From Sipunculus nudus (lineage: Eukaryota; Annelida; Sipuncula; Golfingiida; Sipunculidae): DNA of 64,000 nucleotides. Position numbers and translations under genes: made by a program. How positions within the stretch are numbered: the stretch's first letter is position 1; each line of letters opens with the position of its first letter. Shown piece after piece: positions 47,111 through 60,700 of the stretch. The DNA is taken from assembly GCA_026874595.1 (NCBI GenBank), contig CM049309.1, forward strand, positions 15,090,076-15,154,075. Direction: 5' to 3'. The notes under the pieces are model-generated. The model had not been told where the DNA came from. It searched no databases and saw only the letters and a program-made list of their open reading frames with translations.

Positions 47111-49276
47111 ATAAATACAGGACATATTCTGCTAAAGCTAGCTATTCTGACAATATTACATGTGTGTATTGTCTTTTCTGTCTCAAGAATATTATCTTGC
47201 ACAAAGATCACATATTTATTGTCTGTAAAGCATCCACCACAATGTTGTAGCTACTACACAAGCACCACCACAATGAAGTTAAGCTAAGCTCTGGATTCCA
47301 CAGAAATTATTGAGTTTTGAGCAACACCTGTAATTCAAGAGAATATAAATTAATTTAGGAAAAATATTTTTAAAAATAATAAAGACATGTTTGATATTTG
47401 TTTAAAAGTATACTTGGATTGATTTTCAACTATACAATGCTTTCAGATCATCAATGCTTTCAGTATATTTAAATCAATGTAATAATCAGCAAGAGTACAT
47501 GTTCTGGTGATAATCTCATAAATTACTTCAGATTTGCAGTTTGAATGTATTAGAAAGTTCAAGAAAACTAATTTGATAAACCCGCACTTGATCTACAGCC
47601 TTTTGCAACCAGGACCTTTTGATGACAATAACTGGAGATAACTGCCAGGGTACCAATGTGTATATGCATTTCATTTTGGCAAGAAAACCTTGCATCACAT
47701 TTTGATATGGGCACAGAAGTCTGATTGACCTATTTTCAGTCAAAATCTGGAATTATAAACAACAATGATAACAAGAATCCAGGGATTATTTTTTATATAT
47801 ATAAAACAGCAGATAGCCAGGATACATAATCAGTGTTATATAATAATGAATGCAGTTTGCAATTTTATATAATGCTTATTATTTACATTTATATACAAAT
47901 GGATATATACAGGTTTATTTTATTATTCATATACAGTAATGAATAAATACAAACAGATGCAAAAATACGTATTACAAATAATAATGTCAATAAACATTAC
48001 AGTAGTAAAAGGGTACTGGGAACACTTTTTATAGAGGTGCTGCATAATCCATGTTATTATTATTTATGGTAATTCCTGGATTGCAACCAGTGCAAGTTTA
48101 TTTCTACTTGTATACAGTTGTAAGCAAACAGTTTCAAGATACTGGTAGATATTGGTAGATACCAGTGGTTGGAGTCGGTTCTTTTTTCATAATCGATAAT
48201 CGGTTTGAGCAAACAGACTGATGATCGATTATTAATCGGTTCAGACAAATACAAAGAAATATGCAATTATCTGTGAAACTACTTCATTTGACCCAGCCTG
48301 CATGTCTGAGTAATTCTACCTTAAGAATATGAGTTCTTGCCTTTTTAATTCTCCTTTTAATACTAAGTTATGCTATTCCAAGTATCATTTTAATTAATTA
48401 AAATAATCAAGAATTAAACCACACTTTATTAAGTTCTCCGTTCTTGCATCTACTGTGTCATGCTAATTTACATACAGAAGTTATTTGGGAACACAGACTC
48501 ATTATATGAAGTGCAAAATAATGTAAAAAAATTAATCATATTTGCCTCTAACATAAAGGCATTCTTGAAAAAAAAAACCAAGCCATGATTATGATGTAAT
48601 CGATAGTTGTCTTTGGTAATCGAGCGCTTGAAAATGGACTGACTTTGGATAAAACTCGATGATCGGCCCATCACTAGTAGATACCAGAATATCATAAGGA
48701 TAAAACATGTATATTTGACATACCTGGTACGTGTATGGGTCCCTTTAAGGACATTTAACTAAAATTATTGTTTATCAGTAACCTGGCTGTAGATTCAGTA
48801 TTTGCATTTCATCTGCATGTATTTGGTTGCACAGTTTGATTTAGAATGTCTTTGGTAGGTCTAGTGCACCCAAGTATATATCTTACAACAGAGCTTATTT
48901 AGATGCCTAAGATACATAACTGAATGACTCATTATATAACCATTATTATTGACACAGCACCATTAACAATGTCACACACATAATCCATCTACAATGAATC
49001 TCCATTATTAACTCATTCATGATACATTTACATGTCTTCATATCTAACAAGGAATTAAATTTTACTGTAAAAAATGTATATTTTTAATGCTTTTTAATTT
49101 AGTTAAGATGAGTAAAGAAAAGATGTTAAACCAATTGAGAAATAAAGTATACATATCAAAAATAAAATGGTTAATCTCTCCTAATACATCATGATTGAAT
49201 GTTCCATTGAGTGTACAATATTGCTATCCTAAATAAAACCAATATATTATGTCTCAGCATAAAAATATCAGACAGG
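47111..49276. other. Intergenic AT-rich DNA between BSDC1 and XKR
   Basis: Very AT-rich with no gene recognised. Contains a hAT-like element at 48164-48677. The remainder has no structure I can name. Confidence 0.5.
48164..48677. mobile_element. hAT-like MITE with 8-bp target duplication
   Basis: Flanked by TAGATACC at 48156-48163 and 48678-48685. The ends AGTGGTTGGAGTCGG and the inverse CTAGTGATGGGCCGATCATC are imperfect inverted repeats, with ATCGATTA-type sequence inside. Non-coding. Confidence 0.7.
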
Positions 49277-49282
49277 TTTATT
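49277..49282 (-). terminator. Candidate polyadenylation signal of the XK-related gene
   Basis: The + strand reads TTTATT, so the - strand carries AATAAA about 220 bases past the stop codon. It fits a short 3' UTR but is common by chance in AT-rich DNA. Confidence 0.35.
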
Positions 49283-49501
49283 CTAATATCCAGAAAATAT
49301 ACAATTATTAGTACTCTTAAAATATTTTACAATTTATACACTTCCTTTCACAGATAACAGCTATAGTGTTACTAATTTTGATGACTACAAAGCATTAGTT
49401 CATGTATATAATATAAATAATTTATAAAATTACTATAAAAATCACACATGGTGCAAAAAATAACAAGTGATTTAGCTGATTTTGTACACATGATAAATAC
49501 A

Positions 49502-49891
49502 TCATGCTTTTGATTCTCCAAAGCTTTCATCCATCTGTAATTTCCGTGACACCTTTGGTTTGTCCGTCATGCTCGCTGGGCTTGCATGGTCCTCGCTCTG
49601 TTCCAGAACCTGTGGGAGAAATGACGTATTCCCCGGTAAAAACAGATCCTGCTGGACTGGTGTTGGTGACTGACCGGATGTTATACAGGCACTGGTATCA
49701 ATGCTGTAATGTTGGTACCAGAGGCTGGCGCCACCTGGTGTCTGAACAGTTCCTGGTGTTCGCTTGATTGGTGACAGCTGTGAGGGTGTCTGCAGTTCTT
49801 TGAACTGTATATTAACGTTTGATGGATAAGGCTTCAGCAGTGCTCTGCGGGGGAGCTGTGCCGTGCTGGTAAGCCGAGGACCAAGAGTAGG
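49502..49891 (-). CDS. XK-related protein exon 7 (C-terminal tail and stop)
   Basis: Acceptor GGTTTTGTAG, then 129 codons to a TGA at 49504-49502. The tail is hydrophilic and Pro/Ser/Thr/Gln-rich (TPSQLSPIKRTPGTVQTP) and ends SFGESKA. It is less conserved than the membrane core. Support comes from frame continuity, the acceptor and the clean stop. The codons for P-G-G-A-S read through AGGTGGCGCCA. SID at 478-480 is the only hint of a caspase-like site here, and it is weak. Confidence 0.85.
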   Translation of the reverse strand, partial: PTLGPRLTSTAQLPRRALLKPYPSNVNIQFKELQTPSQLSPIKRTPGTVQTPGGASLWYQHYSIDTSACITSGQSPTPVQQDLFLPGNTSFLPQVLEQSEDHASPASMTDKPKVSRKLQMDESFGESKA

Positions 49892-51732
49892 CTACAAAAC
49901 CAAAGCATCAAACTAATTTATAGTATTTTATTCAGTGATAAAATGTGATTTTAGGATGTAAAAAGTCTTGATATTAGATACAGTTTAACCATTCTGAAAA
50001 CTGTCAGTATTAAGTGGTGTGCTGAATAATCAGTTAACTGATGATTGGTGGTTTTCTTTCAAAATTGATTAAATCAATTGCATTTTTGCACAATCTTTTA
50101 AAAATGATTATGTATGCACATGCAAAGAATCTAATGCTGCCAGAGATATGCTGACACAAAGTAATAACAAATAAATTCAAAACGGAACCTTGTGCAGCCA
50201 ACAATCATCCAACAGCAAGTCGGCCTTGGATGTGGGTGGATTGATGGTTTCATCATGAATACCTATGTACATGTTAGCCTATTTTGCTGGGGTCAATATT
50301 TTAGGTACATGTACTAATGTACAGCAGATTTCAGATTACATAGAAAGTACGTAAAATATTTGATTATTAATCAATGATTGTCATTATTATTTTTCAATCA
50401 TCGATTATGATTTTAAAACCAATCATCAAATTTAGAAATACTTCAAGTTCTGTAATGTATATCAGCTTGTATGGCCTGTAAAATGTACAGCCTTTTTGAA
50501 TCCTGCATTTGTGCCACCTGTTGGCATTGAATATAACTAAATGTACAATGTATCTCACATTGACCTTTCCTGAAAGTGTTTACATTAACCAGTATTTTAG
50601 ATTTAGGATAATTTCTGCCACTCTTTCCATATTTCGCTCAGCTTTAGTTGTATCTTTGGAACTCAATAGGATTTTACTGTGATTCTTTAGAACTGAAAAT
50701 AAATATGCAACATATATTTGATCATAGAGAATTCAATATAAATGAGCGAGTTCTAGATGCCACTTTAGTGAGCCTGTAAAACCGGCTTCTGTGGCTCAGG
50801 GGTAGAGCACAGGACTCAAAGCCAGAGACTGTGAGTTCAAATTTCAGCTGAGGTTCACATTTTCGCGATTGGACCAATACCAAGCGTGAGCGCAGGCTTA
50901 ATGGGAAGGCTGTGCCTAACATGTTTCACTCATAAATGAGTGCCTCTTTGGGGTTCCTCAGTGATATTAACCAGCAATAGGGACAATTACATACCCAGGG
51001 CCAACAAATGCAGTAGTCACCGGGCCTGGTTAATGCCAGGATATAAAATGATAGGAAGAGTATAATACTGCCCTGTCACAAAGTTCTAAACTGGACTGCA
51101 GATGTACATATACTTAGTTAAGTTAGCATTGAAAATTGGAGATGGTTACCTTCATAAAAAATATTTAAAAAAAACATAGTGAGCCTGTAAACAGTAAAGG
51201 TGGCATTACCTGGGGGAGGACAGGTACTGGCTGAGTGGGCGGGGCAGGGCTTGGGTTCTTGATCTTTTCCTGAGGCACTCTCCAATAGATGGCGCCACTT
51301 GGGTGACAAAACCTGTAGTACACCACCATGCATGCCAAACCTGAAGAGGAGAATGATACAAAAATTACAGCCACAATTGTGGCAATGTCAGCAATACCCT
51401 CTGCATTACCGGATTTCAAGCTTTTGTGATGGGTGCTACTTAATCCAGTCTGATAGCCACACAAATTTAGAATTCTTTCTGTCCATTTCCGTAAAAATCT
51501 TCTCCAAATAAAACATGGCTGGTATTTTAAAGATCACTCTCAATACATTCTTTGAATCAATTTTTCCCATGAGAAACAGATTCATAATACTGAAAAAATT
51601 CTTCTGTGTGTTTATGAAGATTGTATTTAAATTTAAATTCAAATTTTGAAACTTGTTAGCACCATTGAGAAACATAATGATTCTTGTAAAAGCCACTGAT
51701 AATCATATTGATTCTTGTCAGAGGCTTTAAAA

Positions 51733-51786
<54 letters not shown>

Positions 51787-54700
51787 AATTTGGAGTTTAA
51801 ATTTTTATTTTGGACTCGTTCTCATTGATAATAAACCTCTCAGACTGGACATCCTTTTACTGATGCAAATTATATGTATAAATTTGACTTGGTGATGACA
51901 GAATTTTCTCCCTATGAAGGAATAGATATAACAAGACTGAAAATCATGATCTTTGAGAAAGCAAGTATTTTATGTACAATTGGTTTCTGGTATAAAAAAA
52001 ATACAAAGTATCATTACAGACTTCTTTTAAATTGACTAGCACAATACAGTTTATGAATAAATACAGACTGTAAGTTTGGAGTAATATTCAGATATATATG
52101 TACACACACAAGTACTTGAGTTTCAATTTTTTAGCTCAGCTGACTGAAAGTCATCTGAGCTATAGCGATCACTCTTTGTCCGTTGTCCGTCTGTCTGTCC
52201 GTCTGTCCGTTAACCAGGCACATATCGTAACCGCTGCACCTAGAACCTTGTAACTTGAGATTCTGAGAGGTCCATGAAAAATCTCCTTGGAAACCAGAAA
52301 TTAGGTCTCTTTTACCCATATCCTTTGAGCTATATGGCCCCAAAGTACCCCCCAGAAAAGTAAAAAATTTCATACAAAAACTTCAATATCTCATTAACTA
52401 CTTGACTGATGGTCATGATTTTTGGCATACATATTGATCATGAGAAGTTCCATCAGTTCCTGAAAACTGGTGGCGCCACCTGTATTTTTCGATTATTTAC
52501 GAATTTTTTTCTCTATTTTTGATACCTTTAAAAATGTGAACATCTGTTAACAAGGCACAAATCGTGACGACTGGACTTAGAATCTTCATTCTCAACACAC
52601 TCAGAGACCTATGAAAAGTCTCCATGGAAACCAGAAATTAGGTCTCTGTTACCCATATCCTTCCAGCTATGGGGCCCCAAAGTACCCCCCAGAAAAGTAA
52701 AAAATTTCATACAAAAACTTCAATATCTCATTAACTAATTGACTGATGGTCATGATTTTTGGCATACATATTGATCATGAGATGTTCCATCACTTCCTGC
52801 AGACTGGTGGCGCCACCTGTATCGTTCAATTTTTTATGAATTTTTTTTCGATTTTTTCCTTTATTTTTGAGACCTTTAAGGATGCTGTCATCTGTTAGCA
52901 TAGCATAAATCGTAACGACTGGACCTAGAATCTTCATTCTTGACACACTGAGAGGTCCATGAAAAATATCCTTGGAAACCAGAAATTTGGTCTCTGTTAA
53001 CCATATCCTTCGAGCTATTGGGCCCTTAAGTACCCCCCCCCCCAGAGTTGTCAAAAATTTCATACAAAAACTTCAATATCTCAATAACTACATCACTGAT
53101 GGTCATGATTTTTGGCAAACGTATTGATTATGAGATGTTTCATCAGTTCCTGCAGACTTGTGGCGCCACCTGTATTGTTCGATTTTTTACGATTTTTTCC
53201 TCTATTTTTGAGACCTTTAAGGATGCTGTCATCTGTTAACGTGGCACAAATCATAACGACTGGACCTAGAATCTTCATTCTCTTCACACTGAGAGACCTA
53301 TGAAAAGTCTCCATGGAAACCAGAAATTAGGTCTCTGTTACCCATATTCCTTGAGCTATGGGGCCCCAAAGTACCCCCAAGAAAAGTAAAAAATTTCATA
53401 CAAAAACTTCAATATCTCATTAACTACTTGACTGATGGTCATGATTTTTGGCATACATATTGATCATGAGATGTTCCATCACTTCCTGCAGACTGGTGGC
53501 GCCACCTGTATCGTTCAATTTTTTACGAATTTTTTTCTCTATTTTTGAGACCTTTCAAAATGTGAACATCTGTTAACAAGGCACAAATCGTAAAGACTGG
53601 ACCTAGAATCTTAATTCTTGACACACTGAGAGGTCCATGAAAAATATCCTTGGAAACCAGAATTAAGGTCTCTGTTAACCATATCCTTTGAGCTATGGGG
53701 CCCTTAAGTACCCCCCCCCCCCCAGAGTAGTCAAAAATTGCATACAAAAACTTCAATATCTCAATAACTACATCACTGATGGTCATGATTTTTGGCATAC
53801 ATATTGATCATGAGATGTTCCATCAGTTCCTGCAGACTGGTGGCGCCACCTGTATTGTTTGATTTTTTTTACGATTTCTTCCTCTATTTTTGAGACCTTT
53901 AAGGATGCTGTCATCTGTTAGCATGGCACAAATCGTAATGACTGGACCTAGAATCTTCATTCTCGATACACTGAAAGACCTATGAAAAGTCTCCATGGAA
54001 ACCAGAAATTAGGTCTCTGTTACTCATATCCTTCGAGCGATGGGGCCCCAAAGTACCCCCCAGAGTAGTCAAAAATTTCATACAAAAACTTCAATATCTC
54101 AATAACTACATCACTGATGGTCATGATTTTTGGCATACATATTGATCAAGAGGTGTTCCATAAGTTCCTGCAGACTGGTGGCACAACCTGTATTTGTTCG
54201 GGTTTTTTTTTACGAATGTTTTCTCTATTTTTGAGACCTTTAAAGATATGAACATCTGTTAACAGGGCACAAATCATAAAAACTGGACCTAGAATCTTCA
54301 TTCTTGACACACAGGGAGACCCATGAAAATTCTCCATGGAAACCTAAAATTAGGTCTCTGTTACCCATAATTTTAAGGCTGTATGGCTCCAAAATACCCC
54401 CCAGAATAATGGAAAATTTGATACAAAAAGTGCAGTATCTCAATAACTATAACACTGATGGTCATGATATTTGGCATACATATTGATCATGAGCTGTTCC
54501 ATCAGTTTCTGCAGACTGGGTGCGCCACCTCTATTTTTTTCAAATTTTTACGAATTTTTTCTCTCTTTTTTTCGAGACCTTTAAAGATGTGGTTATCTGT
54601 CAACAGGGTACAAATTGCAACAACTGGACCTAGAAACTTCATTCTTATCATGCAAGGAGGCCCATGAAGAGTGCCTGTTACCCATATCCTTCAAGCTATA

Positions 54701-57700
54701 GGACTGAAGTATCCCTCAGAATAATGGACAATTTGATACAAACGCTGAAGTATCTGAACAACTAATACGGAGATCATCATGATTCTTTGCATGGATATTG
54801 ACCATTAAGTGTTTTTATTAGTTTCTGCAGACTGGTGGAGCCACCTGTATTTTTGTATCCTCCAAAACGAAGTTTTGCAGATACTATGTTTTTGACCGGG
54901 TTCCTCCGCCGCCGCCACGTTTGTTTCCAGAGAGCTCCTCTGAGAAAAATGGACCGATTTTTCCGAAACTTTCACCAATTATCGAGTCACATGTGAACTA
55001 GTGCCTAACCAATTTGTGTTGACCTCTGACCTTTCCCCTCTATCCAGCGTCCATTTGTGAGTTTGTTACCACACATAAACCCTCATATCTCGGGAACCGA
55101 TTGACCAATCAGGAAATAAAATTTATACAAATGTAGCCCTTGGATTGCTCTATAAGATACACAAAAATTGTGGCGCCACCTGTAACCATGTTTGCACAGT
55201 GTCCATCTGTTTATCTGCCTTGGGTTAAAATCACTCATATCTCTGCAGTGAATTGACTAATTCACCTGAAATTCGGCATGCATATACATCCAGGATAGCT
55301 TTCTTGATTTTATGACAGATGGCGCCACCTACATTCACGTTCACGCTGATCACATCCAAGCTCATATCTCAGGAACCGTTTGACCAATTGTGCCAAAATT
55401 TTGCATGTGTATAGATCTCACATAGCTCTCTATCATACGCAAAACTGGTGGCGTCACCTGCAACCATTTTTACACAGCGTCTGTCTGTTTTCTGTCGTGG
55501 GATAATGTCACTCATATCTCGGCAGTGGTTTGACATATCTGCCTAAAATTTTGCAGTTTTATACATCCTGGATAGCTTTCTTGATTTTATGACAGGTGGC
55601 GCCACCTACATTCTAGTTTATGCTGCAGACATCCGAGCTCATATCTCGGGAACTGTTTGAACGATTGGGCCAAAATTTTGCATGTGTATAGATCTCACAT
55701 AGGTCTTTATCATACACAAAACTGGAGGGGCCACCTGCAACCAATTTGCACAGCGTCTGTCTGTTTGTCTGCCGTCGGCTAAAATCACTCATATGCATGT
55801 AGTGGTTTGACTTTTCTGCCTAAAATTTTGCAGAAGTATACAACTTGGACAGCTTTCTGGATTTGTGGTAGGTGGCATAACCTACATACACATTTAGGCT
55901 GCAGGCATCCATGCTAATATGCAACATACCTCACTCTATTTCCCCTTGCCACTCAATCCATGCCTCACTTCAACCGTTCCACTCTGATTTTGGCGGATAC
56001 ACGTAGTCACTTGTCGGCTACCCGTATTCTAGTTTTTAAAGTTTACACATTTTTTCTCTATTTTTGAGATATATAAATACAGACTAAATCTTGGCCTGTT
56101 GGTTAATCTGTTTGATGCTTCAGTTGAATGGGTATATACTACCATTCTGATGATAAAATTTCCTTTAGCGAATCTCTTCCCAGTCAGCTGAGCATCATGA
56201 CCCATGGGTCACTTGTTTACTTGTGTATTTTTTAAGTATTACCCCTTCAGCCTGAGTACAATGCATAAATTTTCACTTCCTCTAAGCAAAGTGAACTTAC
56301 ACACCTCAGGCTTACAATTTCAAGAAAAATGTGTATCCCTGATTAAAAGTAAAGTGGCTGAAAATTGTCTTACCAAGCAAGAAGGATCCATAGACTGCAC
56401 CAATGATAAGGGGATGGTACCAATCTAAGTTGAAGGCAACAGAACCAAGCCACAGCCCCAGCAGTAAGCTGTTCTCCACAAAGGCAAGTGCATAATATGC
56501 CATGACCCGCCAGCGGGTTTGGCCTTCCTTAAGGTTGAAGAAGCAGAAACAGTAGATGATGCCAACAACTCCGTTAAACAAGGTCTCCTCCCACTGGCTG
56601 GGACAGAAGTCTGTGTGCTGGAGCTTGATCCAGACGGTCATGATGACCCAATGGACACCTGGAGACCAAGAATAGAGTATGCAGTGTGGAGCTATTTGTG
56701 AGCACATTTCTGTGAATAAATGCAAACATTAATATTTCAACTATTAAATATGGAGTCTATTAAATATGGAGTCTTAACTTCTACCTCTTATCTTTCAAAG
56801 ATAAATGGTTAAAAGGAAGGTTGGACATCTGCCCATTGGTCCCACAGTACAGCTGCCAGACCTCTAGTATCCCATGGGGCCATTTCAGCCCTCTATGACC
56901 AGCATCAGAGTGCCATTATATCTTGTGTCCAGGACTGCACTACAACACTCAATGAGGATGCAAATATTTCCATCTTTGTTCACATCTCATGGCCTATAGG
57001 TACACTGTTACTTATAATAAAGCAGACCATTTCTTAGCTTTTTAGCATACCTTCTAACAACACCTATCATGTGCAAGAAAAAATGTTGTAACTCAGCACA
57101 TTGGTAATCCCCCCTGCATGTTTGTTGAATTTCTGCCCACATGATTACAAGCATGGCACACAAGGGACTGGATGATACTCAACTTGTAAATGACACAGGA
57201 AATGATTTGGTAACATTGAGAAGGTATCACTTTGGTTCGATGATAAGAATATGTCCTGTTTACCACAATATCAATGCAGCAGGATAGCTAGCTATTGCAG
57301 TGCATTTTACTGTATGGCTTGTGTGATGACTCAAGTAGGTTTACCAGTCCAATATAAATGCTTAATGAGTTATGTAATCACAGCTTATCAAAACGTTGCA
57401 TGTACTTGAGAAATTTACTTTGAATTTTAACTAATCCACTTATGTCAAAACTTGTGATGAAGTTCAACTTAATTAAACTTATTTTATTGTATACTGTGGT
57501 TGGCTTCATATTTGCAAGAATAATATTTCAGCAATTTCCACTTTTCAAGTATTCCATTTTTTGTGATCTCATAATACAGTCAGCTACAAAGAGGGTATCC
57601 ATTACTCTATGAATAACTAAATTTTAACGCAAAATTTTAATAATTTATGAAGGATACCAAAGTACACTAAACAAGTGGGCATTCTTGTCCATTACAGGAA

Positions 57701-60700
57701 ACTAATATAAAAGAGTCAATAATTTTTATAATATCTGCCTTTTGAATAGGGAAGCTTCAGGCACAGATAAGTAAATGAGACAGCAAAGAGGCCACAGCAT
57801 AAAGAAAGGTTCACTTGTGCTTATGGGGCGTCTAATTCACAAAGGTTTTATTTTCACAATCATTCCCCTGTGAATATTGCAAATTTTAAATCCTGGTGAA
57901 CAAAAAGCAAACATCGGCATGTTTAATGTGAAACAAATACAAAATAGTGAAATGTCCATTTTACATGTTGCACTCACCAAAGAACAAGAAAATCCATGCT
58001 TTGTATACGGCAGCAAACACCACAGCAGCGAGGACACGAGATGACACAACTCCGATGTGCCATACAGTCTGTAGTATCAGACCCGGCCAGGACGTGTGGT
58101 AGTTCTCTCTGTGGGCCTGGCGTAGTGCGTTGCTGTATGCTGCCACTGCCCAGCCCAGTGCTACCACTGACACAGCTGCAGAGGTGCCTGAACCAAAGGA
58201 AACACACACTTGTATACAAATTTTAATGAAAAAGCACAGGATTTAACAATCCTAACTGTTTCATTTTCTCTCAAAAGGACTCCGTCTTTTTGGGCACCCC
58301 AAATAAATTAAAGCAGTATATAACAAGTGTGCTGAAAAATTTTCTCATCTACTATAAAAAAAATGTCAAATATATATGTGTATATTTTCCGTAATAGCAG
58401 GAAAAACTTTGAAAGCTGCTGTAAACTGAAAATATAACAACGCATCTATTCAAATATGATACAAAAAATATTCAATTTTACTAGAAATCTGCATTCTAAA
58501 TAATGCAAGCCTCCACCATGTGTTTGCATTCACTTATTCAGTCCATATTCTAAGCTTCTTTCATGCATAAGTGATGGTACATTTGTGAATGCATGTATTA
58601 TTTTATGATGTTCCTGAATCCGGGTCATGTGATTGATCCAACCAAAATCTAATTAGTTCTTCCTTGACCCATTCCCAAAAGGGCCTGAAAATTTCATGAG
58701 ATTCTGTTCATGACTCTGTGAGTTATGTTGAGAACAAACATGCACACAAACACACACACAATATGGAATAATCCAATCCCTTGCAATAATTATATTCTGA
58801 GTACCTACCTGTGAGCCAGTTTGCATCCTTTGTACACAGCATCACATACAGCTGTAGAGTAAGCTGAGGTGCAGACTCGAGAAACGCCTCAAACAGACGG
58901 AGCATACAAACGTCATTCTGCTGGTAGTAAAAGGCCTCAGCATAGCTGGAATCTCCTGTCTGCTTAGCCTGGATCCCTGTCACCAAAACATTAAGGTACC
59001 TGAAAAAGATGTAACAAATTTCTATTTGCTCTAAAACAATATTAACACATTTCTGAAGCAGTTAGTTTTTTGCTTGTTTCATGGGTTTGACCATTGCATT
59101 ATTATACTCTGTTACTGAATCAACTAATCAGCTGACAGCAGTACCTGTAAATATGGTTGTTCCCCATTTTACCTGTGAGGAAGCAGATACATGGTATTAC
59201 TTTGGGCTGTTTGAACATCACATGACTTGAGCAATATAAAATGTGGGAAGGTAGAGCTCTGAAATATTTCCAAGTATTATATTTGCTATTACTTTTTTAA
59301 ATGTGTAATCACAGGTTTATTTGAGCAATTAGGTTTTGTTAATGGAAATAAGCAAATGAAAATATTATGATTCAAACAAGAAAAGCAAACAGTAAAGCCA
59401 TTACCACACATTTACAAGAACCTCTTGGTTAAAAAAAAACCTAAATGCACTGCATCAGTGCTGCCACTTTGAAAAAATGTGTAAAAATCTCACAAGAAAA
59501 AAAGTATAAAACTGTCTGAAAGATTATGAAAAAAAAGTAAAATCAATGCCAAATATCACAATTTTTGTGCAATTTACAGCATGTAATACTTCTTGACAAG
59601 GTATGAAAGTGATATATATATATAAATATACATATACATTGTATATATTTGCAGTATTCCATATATCCAATGATTCTGTAAAATATTGGCAAGATCGCAG
59701 AAAAAAATCATTGCCAATAAAATGCCACTATTATGAAATATTGACAAAGCATGTCTTCTGCACTCAGTTGGTTCCAGTATTAAACAGCCTATAACCACTA
59801 CCTGAACATAGTAATTTAGAAAAAAAAGTACAAAAAGTGAAATGGTATGAAAAAGTATTAAAGGAAAATCTTACCTGAAAATAAAAATGTTATAATGGCC
59901 TCAATATGATTAATTTCTTAAATAACTAAATGAACTAAAGGTTACAAATAACAAAGACTACCTCTTACCTTTCAAGTGGCTGTCCCTGGAATATATGTAC
60001 AAGCCAGCAGAACCAGCTGCAACCGAGCCCATCCATTATGTACCAGCGCATACTGAATACCTGGATCACCAACGATGGCAAGAACACGAAACCAAATGTA
60101 AGAGCTGCCAAGTGAATATGGCCAAGGTGTACATACTGCACACCAAGAAGAATATCTGCAAAAATAAAAGGATTCATAATATTAAATTGCTTGATGCTTT
60201 ATGGTTGGTTTGTCATTTATGCCTTTGATAAGGTTCATGAGGATACCAGCCAATTTGTCATCACAGTTGTTTATTCCGCCCCTCATTGTAAATTCATATA
60301 ATAACCAGGGTAACATTTTGTTGAAGTTTTTCATTTACATTATAAGAAGGAGTATTCCAATGTTGTTAGAGATGCTAAATTTTTTTACCACCGTTATATA
60401 ATCGAGCAAAAAAGAAGTTGTCACAAATATGTACCACATATTTGTCAAACATTGCTTAAATTGTTATATTTGTACATAATTCCTTCTAATTGCATGAACC
60501 AGAATCATCTATATTTGTTACGTTTTGTTACAGCTCATCTCAATGTTTTCATTTTTTAGCTCAGCTGACTATAAGTCATCTGAGCTATAGTCGTGGTCCT
60601 TTGTCCGTCGTCCGTCCGTCCGTTAACTAGGCACGTTTTAAAACCGTTGGACCTACAATTCCAAAATTTTGCATACCATTAGATGTCCCCAAAATCTCCT

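Noticed and set aside
50786-50860. A functional tRNA gene
   Set aside because: A-box-like and B-box-like parts are present, but the B box is degenerate and the sequence continues into a 300-bp body with A-rich tail and target duplication, so it is a SINE.
57974-58219. Second frame over XK-related exon 4
   Set aside because: It is a shadow; only the frame giving WAVAAYSNALR joins exons 3 and 5 in phase and matches the family.
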